Below, one piece after another: positions 1 through 8,400 of a stretch of DNA of 14,906 nt (position 1 is its first letter; every line of letters begins with the position of its first letter). Source of the DNA: Pseudomonadota bacterium (GTDB lineage: Bacteria > Desulfobacterota > Desulfovibrionia > Desulfovibrionales > Desulfovibrionaceae); contig JAFABC010000336.1 in the NCBI GenBank assembly GCA_023426275.1, forward strand, positions 1 to 14,906, read 5' to 3'. The position numbers and the translations under genes were made by a program. Under the pieces are notes generated by a model. The model was not told where the DNA came from and ran no database searches. It saw only the letters and a list, made by a program, of their open reading frames with translations.

Positions 1-32
1 GGGCATCATGCCCCCGGCCGCCGGAGGCGTCT
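1..32 (-). repeat. Intergenic GC-rich repeat after the ybaL-like gene (left copy, cut by window edge)
   Basis: Read on the minus strand, just after the ybaL-like stop codon, this stretch contains GCCTCCGGCGGCC followed by GGGGGCATGATGCCC. It matches the element at the right end of the window with one substitution and one missing G over about 32 bases. The GGGC/GCCC arms around an ATGAT loop start a hairpin that runs off the window edge. In both copies the element lies 3' of a gene and has the same orientation relative to it. This is the behaviour of a REP-like or terminator-associated dispersed repeat. No U-tract can be seen because of the edge. Confidence 0.7.
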
Positions 33-45
33 TCTCCTCCCCTGT

Positions 46-1785
46 CTAACCGGCCGCCGCCCCGACTTCCTCCGGGGTGAAGGTATCGAAAAATTCCTCG
101 CGCACCCGTTCGCGCTCCCGGTCGATCTGCTCGTCCGTGGCCCCCAGTTCGGCCATAAGCCAGGCCATCATGGACAGGGCCATTTCGCCTTCGCTGGAAA
201 AAACGGCCTGGGCGCCGGCCTTGCGCAGCGCCTCCGCCTCCTTGAGAAAACCGGCGCGGCTGATGATCCGCACGGACGGGGCGAGCTCCCGGGCGGCGGC
301 GACGATCTCCCGGGCCTCTCCCGCAAGCGCCGTGAGAATAAGGCTCTCGGCTTTCTCGATGCCGGCGTGTTGCAGGATTTCCCGGCTGGAGGCATCGCCG
401 TGGATGGCGGGCAGTCCGGCCGCGCGCAGCTTGCGCACGGTTTCGATGTTCATCTCCACCACCACGGGCTCGATCGCGTTGTCCCGCAAAATGCGGCACA
501 GGGTCTGCCCCACGGGACCGTAGCCGACAACGATGGCCCGATGGGCGGCCGGGTCGGGCTGGAGCAGCGGCTCGGTCCGGGGCGCCCGATCCCGCAGCCG
601 CCCCTGCCGCCGCAGCCTGGCCATCAAGGCCTCGGTGCCGGCGTAGAGCCAGGGGTTGAGGATGATGGACACGATCGAGGCGACCACCAGGGCGTTGAAG
701 GCTTCCTTGGGCAGCACGCCGAGGCTGCTGGCCAGGGAGGCCAGGATGAAGGAAAATTCGCCGATCTGGGACAGGGCCGCGGCCACGGCGCAGGCCACGG
801 CCAGCGGCCGGCGAAGCGCCAGGACCACGATCAGGGCGGCCAAGGGCTTGCCGAGCAGCACGATGGCCAGGGTGGCCGCCTCCAGCGGCCACTGCTCGAT
901 GACGGTCGAAGGGTCGAGCAACATGCCCACGGAGACGAAAAAGAGCACGGCAAAGGCGTCGCGCATGGGCAAGGCGTCCGAGGCGGCCCGGGCGCCGAAT
1001 TCCGACTGCCCGACGATCATGCCGGCCAGAAACGCGCCAAGCGCCATGGACGCTCCGAAAAGCAGCGCCGCGCCCACGGCCAGTCCCAAGGCCACGGCCA
1101 GCACGGCCAGGGTGAACAGTTCCCGCGAGCCGGTGCGGGCCACGTGGCCGAAAAAGCGCGGCAACAGCCACCGCCCGGCCACGGCCGTGACGGCCACAAG
1201 CCCGCCGAGCTTGAGCAGGGCCAGCCCCAGGGTGACGCCGAGCCCCGGTCCGCCGGCCTCCCTGGGGCCGTAAAAGACCGGCAGCAGCAACAGCACCAGG
1301 ATGGTGAACAGGTCCTCCACAATGAGCCAGCCGATGGCGACATGGCCGGTCGGAGTGTGCAACGCCCGGTTGTCGGCCAGCACCCTGGTCAGGACGACCG
1401 TACTGGCCACGGAAATGGCCATGCCGAAGACGACGCCCGCCGACCAGGTCCAGCCCAGGCCATGGGCGGCCACGGCCCCGAGTCCGGCCGACACCGCGAT
1501 CTGGGCGATGGCCCCGGGCACGGCCACGCCGCGCACGGCCATGAGATCCTTGAGATGAAAATGGAGCCCCACGCCGAACATGAGCAGGATGACGCCGATT
1601 TCGGCGAACTGGTTGGCGATGCTGCCGTCGGCCACAAAGCCCGGCGTAAAGGGTCCGATGGCGAGGCCTGCCAGCAGATAGCCGACGATGGGCGACATGC
1701 GCAGTCGGCGGGCCAGCAGGCCAAGGACAAGGGCGGCCAGCAGACCGCCGGTCAGGGTCAGGATCAGATTCAATTCATGGGACAC
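46..1785 (-). CDS. ybaL: YbaL-type CPA2 cation:proton antiporter with C-terminal TrkA-N domain
   Basis: This is an inner-membrane antiporter of the CPA2 superfamily that probably exchanges K+ or Na+ for H+. Residues about 5-385 form the membrane Na_H_Exchanger domain, with many hydrophobic helices. Close resemblance (from memory) to E. coli YbaL is seen in GPFTPGFVAD (44-53), FGVGLHFHLKDLMAV (70-84), GWLIVEDL (152-159, ion-site acidic pair E157/D158) and RDAFAVLFFVSVGMLLDP (275-292). Residues about 414-545 are a Rossmann TrkA-N domain with GYGPVG (421-426) and an acidic residue after strand 2 (E443) that would favour NAD(H). No TrkA-C domain follows. The frame is open upstream to an ATG at 1965, but the GTG at 1785 is preferred: a GGGAGG lies 4 bases before it, and it gives a YbaL-like N-terminus and a usual 579-residue length. 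Divergent from marR. Substrate is inferred from the family. Confidence 0.95.
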   Translation of the reverse strand: MSHELNLILTLTGGLLAALVLGLLARRLRMSPIVGYLLAGLAIGPFTPGFVADGSIANQFAEIGVILLMFGVGLHFHLKDLMAVRGVAVPGAIAQIAVSAGLGAVAAHGLGWTWSAGVVFGMAISVASTVVLTRVLADNRALHTPTGHVAIGWLIVEDLFTILVLLLLPVFYGPREAGGPGLGVTLGLALLKLGGLVAVTAVAGRWLLPRFFGHVARTGSRELFTLAVLAVALGLAVGAALLFGASMALGAFLAGMIVGQSEFGARAASDALPMRDAFAVLFFVSVGMLLDPSTVIEQWPLEAATLAIVLLGKPLAALIVVLALRRPLAVACAVAAALSQIGEFSFILASLASSLGVLPKEAFNALVVASIVSIILNPWLYAGTEALMARLRRQGRLRDRAPRTEPLLQPDPAAHRAIVVGYGPVGQTLCRILRDNAIEPVVVEMNIETVRKLRAAGLPAIHGDASSREILQHAGIEKAESLILTALAGEAREIVAAARELAPSVRIISRAGFLKEAEALRKAGAQAVFSSEGEMALSMMAWLMAELGATDEQIDRERERVREEFFDTFTPEEVGAAAG

Positions 1786-1829
1786 GGGGCCTCCCGCTGG
1801 CGCGGCCAGCTTCGTTTGGGTCCGACAAT

Positions 1830-1862
1830 GGCGCGACAGCCCCGTCGCGGGACTATCGCGCC
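1830..1862 (-). other. Leader hairpin in the predicted 5' UTR of the ybaL-like gene
   Basis: Two 15-base arms (1830-1844 and 1848-1862) enclose a 3-base loop. In minus-strand RNA all 15 positions pair, 13 as Watson-Crick and 2 as G-U wobbles. In plus-strand RNA the same two positions would be A-C mismatches. The structure therefore fits a role in the ybaL-like transcript. It would start about 40 bases after the predicted transcript start and end 44 bases before the GTG. No U-run follows, so it is not a standard intrinsic terminator. It could be a regulatory or stabilising leader structure, or a dyad bound by a protein in DNA. Confidence 0.6.
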
Positions 1863-1893
1863 GGAGGTCCTTTTTCAGGATGCGTTCGGTTTC

Positions 1894-1901
1894 TTGTACA
1901 A
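1894..1901. promoter_or_regulatory. TTGTACAA palindrome, possible operator
   Basis: An 8-base perfect palindrome lies in the ybaL-marR intergenic region, at the predicted transcript start of the ybaL-like gene. MarR-family proteins often bind short TTG...CAA palindromes between divergent genes, so this is a candidate site for the neighbouring MarR protein. The palindrome does not extend beyond the core and 8-base palindromes arise by chance, so support is weak. Confidence 0.25.
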
Positions 1902-1908
1902 CTTTTTT

Positions 1909-1937
1909 TGCATAGCGAAACCGGCGGCCAGGGGCAA
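1909..1937 (-). promoter_or_regulatory. Candidate promoter of the ybaL-like gene
   Basis: On the minus strand TTGCCC (1937-1932) and TATGCA (1914-1909) are separated by 17 bases, fitting a sigma-70 type promoter. Transcription would start near 1902, leaving a leader of about 115 bases that contains the 15-bp hairpin. Both hexamers deviate from consensus. Confidence 0.4.
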
Positions 1938-1966
1938 CACGGCTTCCCGACCGGCCGTGATGCACG

Positions 1967-1995
1967 TTGACAGTCGCTGTTCCGTCTCGTAAAAT
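1967..1995 (+). promoter_or_regulatory. Strong sigma-70 type promoter of marR
   Basis: A perfect -35 box TTGACA (1967-1972) and a -10 box TAAAAT (1990-1995, 5 of 6 to consensus) are separated by the optimal 17 bases. The expected +1 falls about 7 bases beyond the -10 box, on or next to the A of the marR ATG at 2002. This leaves no room for a ribosome binding site and implies a leaderless message. Confidence 0.75.
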
Positions 1996-2001
1996 TCTGC
2001 A

Positions 2002-2484
2002 ATGGATGTCGATTCAGTGGCTCCCGAGGCCGATGCCTTCAAACGGCAGGTCAGCCGGCTGCAAAAAGCGGTGGAGAACCTGTTTTCCTGCTGTCAGGCC
2101 CGCATCGCCCTGCAAAGCGAACGGTTCGGCCTGCCGCCGGCGGCGCTTCGTGCCGTGCTGGCCCTGGGCGAAAGCCGCTATCTGGCCCCCGGGGAGCTCG
2201 GCCGCAAACTCGGGGTCACCAAGAGCCGGGTGACCGCCATCACCACCAGCCTGCTGCGCCAGGGCCTGATCGACAAGCATCCCGATCCCGCCGACGCCCG
2301 CGTCACCCTGCTCTCCCTGACGCCGTCCGGCCGGCGGATGCGGGCGGACATCAGCGAGTTTATGGCCGCGCTGTTCCAAAGCATGCTCGACCGGGTGGAA
2401 CCGGACCGGCGGGAAACCGTGCTGGCCTCCCTGGAAGTCCTGCGGCACTGCATGGACGCCGCGCGCGCCGACCTGTCGTCCTGA
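2002..2484 (+). CDS. MarR-family transcriptional regulator
   Basis: A 160-residue protein of normal MarR length that should bind DNA as a dimer. The winged helix-turn-helix covers about residues 45-112: LAPGELGRKLGVTKSRVTAI (61-80) is the helix-turn-helix, and DKHPDPADARVTLLSLTPSG (91-110) the wing, with the usual D-R pattern. Helix 1 contains an adjacent cysteine pair (C30, C31), and C150 lies in the last helix. In MarR proteins these two helices form the dimer interface, where OhrR-type members place their redox cysteines, so thiol sensing is possible but unproven. The ATG at 2002 has no Shine-Dalgarno sequence and coincides with the predicted transcript start. The gene lies between two CPA2 antiporters, making them and itself the natural targets. 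The inducer is unknown. Confidence 0.93.
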   Translation: MDVDSVAPEADAFKRQVSRLQKAVENLFSCCQARIALQSERFGLPPAALRAVLALGESRYLAPGELGRKLGVTKSRVTAITTSLLRQGLIDKHPDPADARVTLLSLTPSGRRMRADISEFMAALFQSMLDRVEPDRRETVLASLEVLRHCMDAARADLSS

Positions 2485-2510
2485 TCGCGGACGGCCCCCT
2501 TCCCTGCCAC

Positions 2511-2539
2511 TTCCCAATCAAGACCATTTTGGTCATAGT
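2511..2539 (+). promoter_or_regulatory. Weak candidate promoter with dyad upstream of the KefB-type gene
   Basis: The 60-base marR-kefB gap contains a perfect dyad GACCA-TTT-TGGTC (2522-2534) that could be an operator for the adjacent MarR protein. TTCCCA (2511-2516) and CATAGT (2534-2539) with 17-base spacing form only a weak promoter match around it. If this promoter is real, +1 would again fall close to the start codon at 2545. Read-through from marR is an equally good explanation for expression of the antiporter. The dyad does not match the TTGTACAA palindrome on the other side of marR. Confidence 0.25.
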
Positions 2540-2544
2540 GCGCC

Positions 2545-4539
2545 ATGGATATACCGCTGCTCCCGGACGTCACCATCATCTTCGGCCTTGCCGTGGTGGT
2601 GATCCTCATCTGTCATCGCCTGGAAATCCCCGCCCTGGTGGGCATGTTGCTGACGGGCATGCTTTGCGGCCCGTATGGCCTGGGGCTGGTCAGCTCGGCC
2701 CACGACGTGGAAATCCTGGCGGAACTCGGCGTCATTTTACTGCTTTTCACCATCGGCCTGGAACTGTCGCTCAGCGACTTATCGCGCCTGCGACGGCCGG
2801 TCTTTTACGGCGGCATGTCGCAAATGCTGCTCACCTGGGCCTTCTTTTTCTCCATTCCACTCTTTTTTCTCGGATTTTCCGGCGGCTCCAGCGTGCTGCT
2901 CGGCATGTTGGCCGCGCTTTCGAGCACGGCCATCGTCCTGACCACCTTGCAGGAGCGCGCCGAGATGGAAGCGCCCCACGGCCGGGTGAGCCTTGGCATT
3001 CTCATCTTCCAGGACCTGCTGGCCGTGCCCATGACCCTGGCCGTGCCGCTGCTCTCCGGCCGGACCATCGGCTTCACCAATTCCGTCGTGTTCACCATCG
3101 GCAAGGGCGCGTTGGTGCTGGTGCTGCTGGTGGTGCTGTCGCGCACGGTCATGCCGCGGATGCTGCTCGCCATCGTGCGCACGCGCAGCCGGGAACTGTT
3201 CCTGATGGCCGCGCTCGGCATCTGTCTGGCCGTCAGCCTGTTGACGGCCGCCATCGGCCTGTCCGTGTCCCTGGGCGCGTTTTTGGCCGGGCTGCTGCTG
3301 TCCGGTTCGGACTACCGCGAGCATTTGCACGAGGTGGTGTTGCCGTTCAAGGACGTCTTCACCGCCCTGTTTTTCATTTCCATCGGCATGCTCGTCAATC
3401 TCACCCCGGCCGTGGAGCATATCGGCCAGATTCTCGCCGCCACGGCCCTGCTCCTGGTGGTCAAGGCCATCATGGCCGGGGCGGCCACCCGGATTCTGGG
3501 CTACCCCACCCGCACGGCCGTGCTCGTGGGCCTGGCCCTGTGCCAGGTGGGCGAATTCTCGTTCATCCTGGCCAAGGCCGGCTTCGACAACCACGTCATT
3601 TCTGAACATTTCTATCAGAAATTTCTGGCCGCCAGCATCCTGACCATGCTGCTGGCCCCGTTCATCATCAAGGCCGCGCCCCGGGTGTCGGTGCTGCTGT
3701 GCCGCCTGATCGGCGCCCGGGAAGCGCCGCTGGCCCCGCTGACGCCGGGCCTGAAGGACCACCTGATCATCCTGGGCTTCGGCGCCGGCGGCCGCCAACT
3801 GGCCCGGGCGGCCAAGTCGGTGGGAATTCCCTACGTCATTTTGGAGATGAACCCGGATACGGTGCGCATCGAACACCGCAAGGGCGAGCCCATCCACTTC
3901 GGCGACGCCTCCAAGCCGGGCGTGCTGGCCCATATCGGCGTGCACGAGGCCCAGGCCCTGGCCGTGGTCATCTCCGACGCGGCCGCGGCCCGGCGCACGG
4001 TGGAAATCGCCCGGTTCGAGAATCCGGCCCTCTACATCGTGGCCCGCACGCGGTTCAATTCGGAAATCAAGGCCCTGCTCAATCTCGGGGCCAATGACGT
4101 GATCGCCGAGGAATTCGAGGCGTCGCTGGTGGTTTTCGCCCGGGTCATGGCCAAGTTCATGGTGCCCCACGACGACATCGAACACATGGTCCAGGACATC
4201 CGCCAGGAAGGCTACCGGGCCATGCTGCCGGATTCCCTGGCCGCCATGGCCAGCTTCGCCCCGGACAAGTCCCTGGCCGGGCTGCATGTGGCGGTGTTCA
4301 CCGTGGACGCGGCCTCGCCCCTGGCCGGGCGGAGCCTGGAAGAGGCCCGGCTTCGCCGCGAACACGACCTGACCGTGGCGGCGGCCCGGCGCGACAACGA
4401 ATTCGTGCCCAACCCCGACGGTCCCTTCGTGCTCTATCCCGGCGACCGGCTGTATGTGCTCGGAACATCCGAGGCGCTCAAGAAGGGGGCCGGCCTGTTC
4501 CGGCAAACGGATGGAGAAGCCGCCCCGGCGGCGTCATAG
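2545..4539 (+). CDS. KefB-type CPA2 cation:proton antiporter with TrkA-N and TrkA-C domains
   Basis: A 664-residue inner-membrane antiporter. Residues about 5-385 form the CPA2 exchanger domain, with the KefB/KefC-type motif IFQDLLAVP (154-162, ion-site D157). Residues about 405-540 are a TrkA-N Rossmann domain with GFGAGG (411-416) and E434 after strand 2, fitting NAD(H) binding. Residues about 571-652 are a TrkA-C domain with YPGDRLYVLG (631-640). It lacks the clear YbaL signature of the antiporter at 46-1785, so the two are distant paralogues rather than a recent duplication. No kefF/kefG-like partner is nearby, and glutathione gating as in E. coli KefB/C should not be assumed. The ATG at 2545 has no evident Shine-Dalgarno sequence. 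It probably shares regulation with marR. Its last 6 bases overlap the convergent reductase gene. Confidence 0.94.
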   Translation: MDIPLLPDVTIIFGLAVVVILICHRLEIPALVGMLLTGMLCGPYGLGLVSSAHDVEILAELGVILLLFTIGLELSLSDLSRLRRPVFYGGMSQMLLTWAFFFSIPLFFLGFSGGSSVLLGMLAALSSTAIVLTTLQERAEMEAPHGRVSLGILIFQDLLAVPMTLAVPLLSGRTIGFTNSVVFTIGKGALVLVLLVVLSRTVMPRMLLAIVRTRSRELFLMAALGICLAVSLLTAAIGLSVSLGAFLAGLLLSGSDYREHLHEVVLPFKDVFTALFFISIGMLVNLTPAVEHIGQILAATALLLVVKAIMAGAATRILGYPTRTAVLVGLALCQVGEFSFILAKAGFDNHVISEHFYQKFLAASILTMLLAPFIIKAAPRVSVLLCRLIGAREAPLAPLTPGLKDHLIILGFGAGGRQLARAAKSVGIPYVILEMNPDTVRIEHRKGEPIHFGDASKPGVLAHIGVHEAQALAVVISDAAAARRTVEIARFENPALYIVARTRFNSEIKALLNLGANDVIAEEFEASLVVFARVMAKFMVPHDDIEHMVQDIRQEGYRAMLPDSLAAMASFAPDKSLAGLHVAVFTVDAASPLAGRSLEEARLRREHDLTVAAARRDNEFVPNPDGPFVLYPGDRLYVLGTSEALKKGAGLFRQTDGEAAPAAS

Positions 4540-5424
4540 GCCGGCGCAGGCCAGACGGGCCGCGGCCAGATCGAACAGGGCGTGACCCACGGTCTTGAAG
4601 AGCACCGGGCCGGTCGGTCTGGGCGGGGCGTCGAGAATGTCTTCCAAGGCCGTCACAGCGTCCCAATCCACGCCGGCACGCAGGAAATCCCCGGCCTCGA
4701 CGCGGGCCGAGGCCATGTCGTCCACGAAAAGCGTTGCCCGGCCGACCAGCGAGGCCGGGACCTCGGCTGCCTCGGGGGTAAACGACCCCACCGCCGCCAC
4801 AAAGACGTCCTCCGCGACCGTATCCGGAAACACCGGCTCGGGGCTGGTGGTGGCCGTCACGATGAGCGCGGCGTCGCGCACGGCCGCGGCCGCGTCGTCC
4901 AGGACGCGGACAACGACACCCTGACGCGCCGCAACCTCGGCCAACGCCTCGGCCCGCGCCCGGCTCCGGGATACGAGGCGCACCTCGCGCACTCCCAGCC
5001 CCTGGCAAAACGCCTCCACATGCCCCCGGGCCTGCACGCCCGCCCCGAAGACGCAAAGCGGCCCTTGCCGGCGTGGCGCCAGCAGTCGCGCCGCCAGCAG
5101 GCTCACCGCCGCCGTGCGCCGGGCCGTCAGCTCCCGGGCGTCGAGCACGGCCAGCTTGCGGCCGGTGGCCGCCTCGACCACGAGCACCTCGCCCTGAATG
5201 ACGGGCCGATCCCGGTTGGCCGGATGCACGGTGATGTTCTTGACGATGGCCACGGCGTCGTCGGCCGCCGGCATGCACAGGAGCACGCCGCCGGGAACGG
5301 GCACGGCCAGCCGTTCGGGCGCGACGGCCCGGCCGGCCTTCCTGGCCCGCAACACGGCGGCGATGGCCTCGGACAGGGCCAGGGCGTCGGTCGCCGGGTC
5401 GGCCCGGCCGGCATCCGCCGCCAC
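4534..5424 (-). CDS. Ornithine cyclodeaminase/mu-crystallin family protein, pyrroline-2-carboxylate reductase-like
   Basis: A 296-residue cytoplasmic NAD(P)-dependent enzyme of the ornithine cyclodeaminase/mu-crystallin family. The segments VKNITVHPAN (61-70), VIQGEVLVVEAATG (75-88), TARRTAAVSLLAARLLAP (100-117) and VFGAGVQARGHVEAF (125-139, Rossmann glycine turn) resemble the delta1-pyrroline-2-carboxylate reductase subfamily more than classical ornithine cyclodeaminase. K62, R103 and D235 align with residues important in the family. Expected reactions are reduction of cyclic imino acids such as pyrroline- or piperideine-2-carboxylate, but substrates vary widely and cannot be read from sequence. 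It starts with GTG at 5424, 2 bases after the RND permease stop, with GGAG about 12 bases upstream, so translation is probably coupled. Its role in an efflux operon is unexplained. It converges on and overlaps the KefB-type gene by 6 bases. Confidence 0.9.
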   Translation of the reverse strand: MAADAGRADPATDALALSEAIAAVLRARKAGRAVAPERLAVPVPGGVLLCMPAADDAVAIVKNITVHPANRDRPVIQGEVLVVEAATGRKLAVLDARELTARRTAAVSLLAARLLAPRRQGPLCVFGAGVQARGHVEAFCQGLGVREVRLVSRSRARAEALAEVAARQGVVVRVLDDAAAAVRDAALIVTATTSPEPVFPDTVAEDVFVAAVGSFTPEAAEVPASLVGRATLFVDDMASARVEAGDFLRAGVDWDAVTALEDILDAPPRPTGPVLFKTVGHALFDLAAARLACAGL

Positions 5425-5426
5425 GC

Positions 5427-8400
5427 CTAGTCCCGCTCCTTATGGCCCATGAGCTTGGTCTGGAGCTGGTCCATGTAAGTGTAAAACACCGGCGTCAGAT
5501 ACAACGTGACCATCTGCGAGATGACCAGACCGCCGGCCACGACAAGGCCCAGGGGCTGTCTGGCGTCGCCGCCCGCGCCGATGCCGAGGGCGATGGGGAA
5601 GATGCCGGCAATGGCGGCCACGGTGGTCATCATGATCGGCCGGAAACGCACGATGCAGCCTTCGAACACGGCGTCAAAGGGACTCTTGCCCTCGCGCTCG
5701 GCCTCGATGGCGAAGTCGATGACCATGATCGAATTCTTCTTGACGATGCCGATGAGCATGATGATGCCGATGAAGCCATACAGGTCGAGCTGGCGGCCAA
5801 AGACCATCAAGGTGATAAGCCCGCCCAGCGCCGCCGACGGCAGACCCGACAGAATGGTTATCGGGTGGATGAAACTCTCATACAGGATGCCGAGAATCAG
5901 GTAGATGACCATGATGGCCAAAAACAGCAGGAACGGCACGCTGGCCAGGGATTCCTGGAACGCCGTGGCCTGCCCTTCGAAGATGGAGCTGATGTTGGTG
6001 GGCAGTTCCTTTTTGGCCAGCTTCTCGATGGCCGTGACGGCCTGCCCCAGGGAATAGTTGCCGGCGGTGTTAAAGGAAATGGTCACCGACGTGAGCTGCC
6101 CGGTGTGGTTGACCACGAGCGGCCCCACGCCTTCGTGCATTTTGACCAGCCCGTTGAGGGGCACCATGACGGGATTGCCGTTGGAATCGGTATTGCTCGA
6201 CTTGACGTAGAGCTTGTTGAGCAGGTCGGGCCGGCGCTGGAATTCGGGCTGCACCTCCACGATGACCTTGTAGGTATCGGTCGGGCCGTAGAGGTTGGTG
6301 ACCTGACGCGCCGAATAGGCGGTCATGAGCGCCGTTTCGAGGCTCGACGCGGTGACGCCGAGCGTCTGCGCCTTGTCGCGGTCGATGTCGAGAAACACCT
6401 GCGGCCCGTCGATCTGCATGTCGGTGTTGACGTCGGCCAGCTCCGGCAGCTTGCGCATGGCCCCGGCCATCTTGCGGGCCACGGGGTAGAGCTCGTCCGG
6501 GTCGGGCGAGAGCAGGGTGTACTGGTAGAGGGCCTTGGTCTGCTTGCCGCCGATCTGGATGGACGGCGGATTGTACATGAACGTAAAAATATCGGGGATC
6601 TTGGCCAGCTTGGGACGCAGGTCGTCGATGATCTGCTGGGCGCTGCGCTTGCGTTTGTCCATGGGCGCCAGCAACGGGAACATGGCGGCGTTGTTCATGG
6701 AGGTGTTGGGGCCGCCCACGCCGACCACGCCGATGAATTTGAACACGTCCGGATCGGCCATGAAGACGCGGCCGACCTTGAGCACGCGCTCCTTCATGGT
6801 ATCGAAGGAGGCGCTCTGCTCGGCCATGCCGAAGCAGTAGAAGATGCCCGAGTCCGTGGCCGGAATAAAGCCCGTGGGGATCACGGTGAACAACCAGAAG
6901 GTCAGGCCGAGGACGCCGATGGACAGCAGCATGACGAAAAAGCGCCAACGCAGGGCAAAGTGCAGGGATTTTTCATACCCCAGCTCGATCCATTTGAAAA
7001 ACCGGCCGGACTCGGAAATCTTGCCCGAAAGGAACCGGCTGCACAGCATGGGCGTCAGCGACAGGGTGACAAAGCCCGAGACCAGGATGCACAGCGTGAT
7101 GGTGACGGCCATTTCGTTGAGCACCCGGCCCAGGATGCCGGCCATGAACATGATCGGGATAAAGACCACGGCCAGGGACAACGTCATGGAAATAATGGTG
7201 AACCCGATCTGGCGCGCGCCATCGAGGGAGGCCTGCATGATCTTTTTGCCCATCTCGGTGTGGCGCACGATGTTTTCGATCATGACGATGGCGTCGTCCA
7301 CGACGAAGCCGACGGCCAGGATGATGGCCATGGCCGAGAGGTTGTCGATGGAAAAATTGAAGGCCACCATGAGCGAAAGCGTGCCGATCAGCGCCGTGGG
7401 CAGGGCCAGGCTGGCGATGATGGTGGCCGGCAGGTTCTTGAGGAACAAAAAGACGACGATGACGACCAGGGAAATGGACAACAGCAGCGTGAACTCGACG
7501 TCGTCGATGGCGGCCTTGATGGAAACCGAACGGTCGTAGAGGATTTCCATGTTGACCGAGGGCGGCAGGGTGGCCTCGATGCCGGGCATCATGGCCCGGA
7601 TGGAATCCACGAGCTGGATGGTGTTGGTGCCGGCGGCGCGCTTGACCGCGATGACGATGCCCTGCTTCTGGTCGAAGTAGGCGGCGTTCTTGTCGTTGAT
7701 CGTGGAGTCGATGGTCTGGCCCACATCACGCAGGCGCACGGGCTTGCCGTTGCGGTAGGCGATGATCTGGCGGTTGTAGGCCGTGGCGCTGGTGAGCTGC
7801 CCCTGGGCCTTGATGGTGAACAGCTTGTCGACGCCGTAGAGCGAGCCCGTGGGCAGCATCACGGTTTCGTTGTTGAAGGCGTTGGCCACCTCGTCCACGC
7901 CGATGCCGAGCGCCGCCAGCTTGTCCGGGTTGACCTGGACGCGGGGGGCGTAGGTCTGGTCGCCGTAAACGGACACCTGGGCCACGCCGTTGATCATGGA
8001 GATGCGCTGGGCAATGTAGACCTTGGCGTAGTTGGTCACCTTGAATAGCGGCATGGTGTCGCTGGCCACGCGGATGTAGATGATGGGCATGTCCGCCGGG
8101 TTGACCTTCTGGAAGGTCGGCGGCGACGGCATGGTGCTCGGCAGGCTGCCCTGGGCGGCGTTGATGTAGGTCAAAACGTCGGTGCCGGCTCCATCGATGT
8201 TGCGCGACAGGTCGAACTGCAAGGTGATGGTGGTGGTGCCGAGCGAGTTGCTCGAACTCATGGATTGCAGGCCCGAGATGGACGTGAACTGGCGTTCGAG
8301 CGGCGTGGCCACGGCCGAGGCCATGGTCTGCGGATCGGCGCCGGGCAGCGAGGCCGTCACCTGGATGGTGGGAAAGTCGATGCTCGGCATCTCGCTGATG

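Noticed and set aside
1875..1913. 12-codon minus-strand leader ORF (starts MQKKLYKK) upstream of the ybaL-like gene
   Set aside because: Its ATG overlaps the predicted -10 box and there is no ribosome site, so it would not be transcribed from that promoter.
1786..1965. 60-residue N-terminal extension of the ybaL-like protein (ATG at 1965)
   Set aside because: The extension is charged, unlike YbaL N-termini, and would contain the candidate promoter and the leader hairpin. The GTG at 1785 has a ribosome site and gives a family-like N-terminus.
367..1992. 541-codon open frame antisense to the ybaL-like gene
   Set aside because: Gly/His/Gln-rich shadow with no recognisable fold; the opposite strand codes a clear antiporter.
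1894..2534. One shared MarR operator sequence on both sides of marR
   Set aside because: The palindrome TTGTACAA and the dyad GACCA-TTT-TGGTC differ, and no common motif could be aligned by eye.
2779..4506. 575-codon open frame antisense to the KefB-type gene
   Set aside because: Shadow of a well-supported gene, with repeated His/Gln/Gly runs and no hydrophobic core.
5442..8048. Long open frame (868 codons) antisense to the RND permease
   Set aside because: It mirrors a strongly conserved permease. The product is a low-complexity mix of Asp, Gly, His and Gln with no domain, as expected opposite a GC-rich gene.
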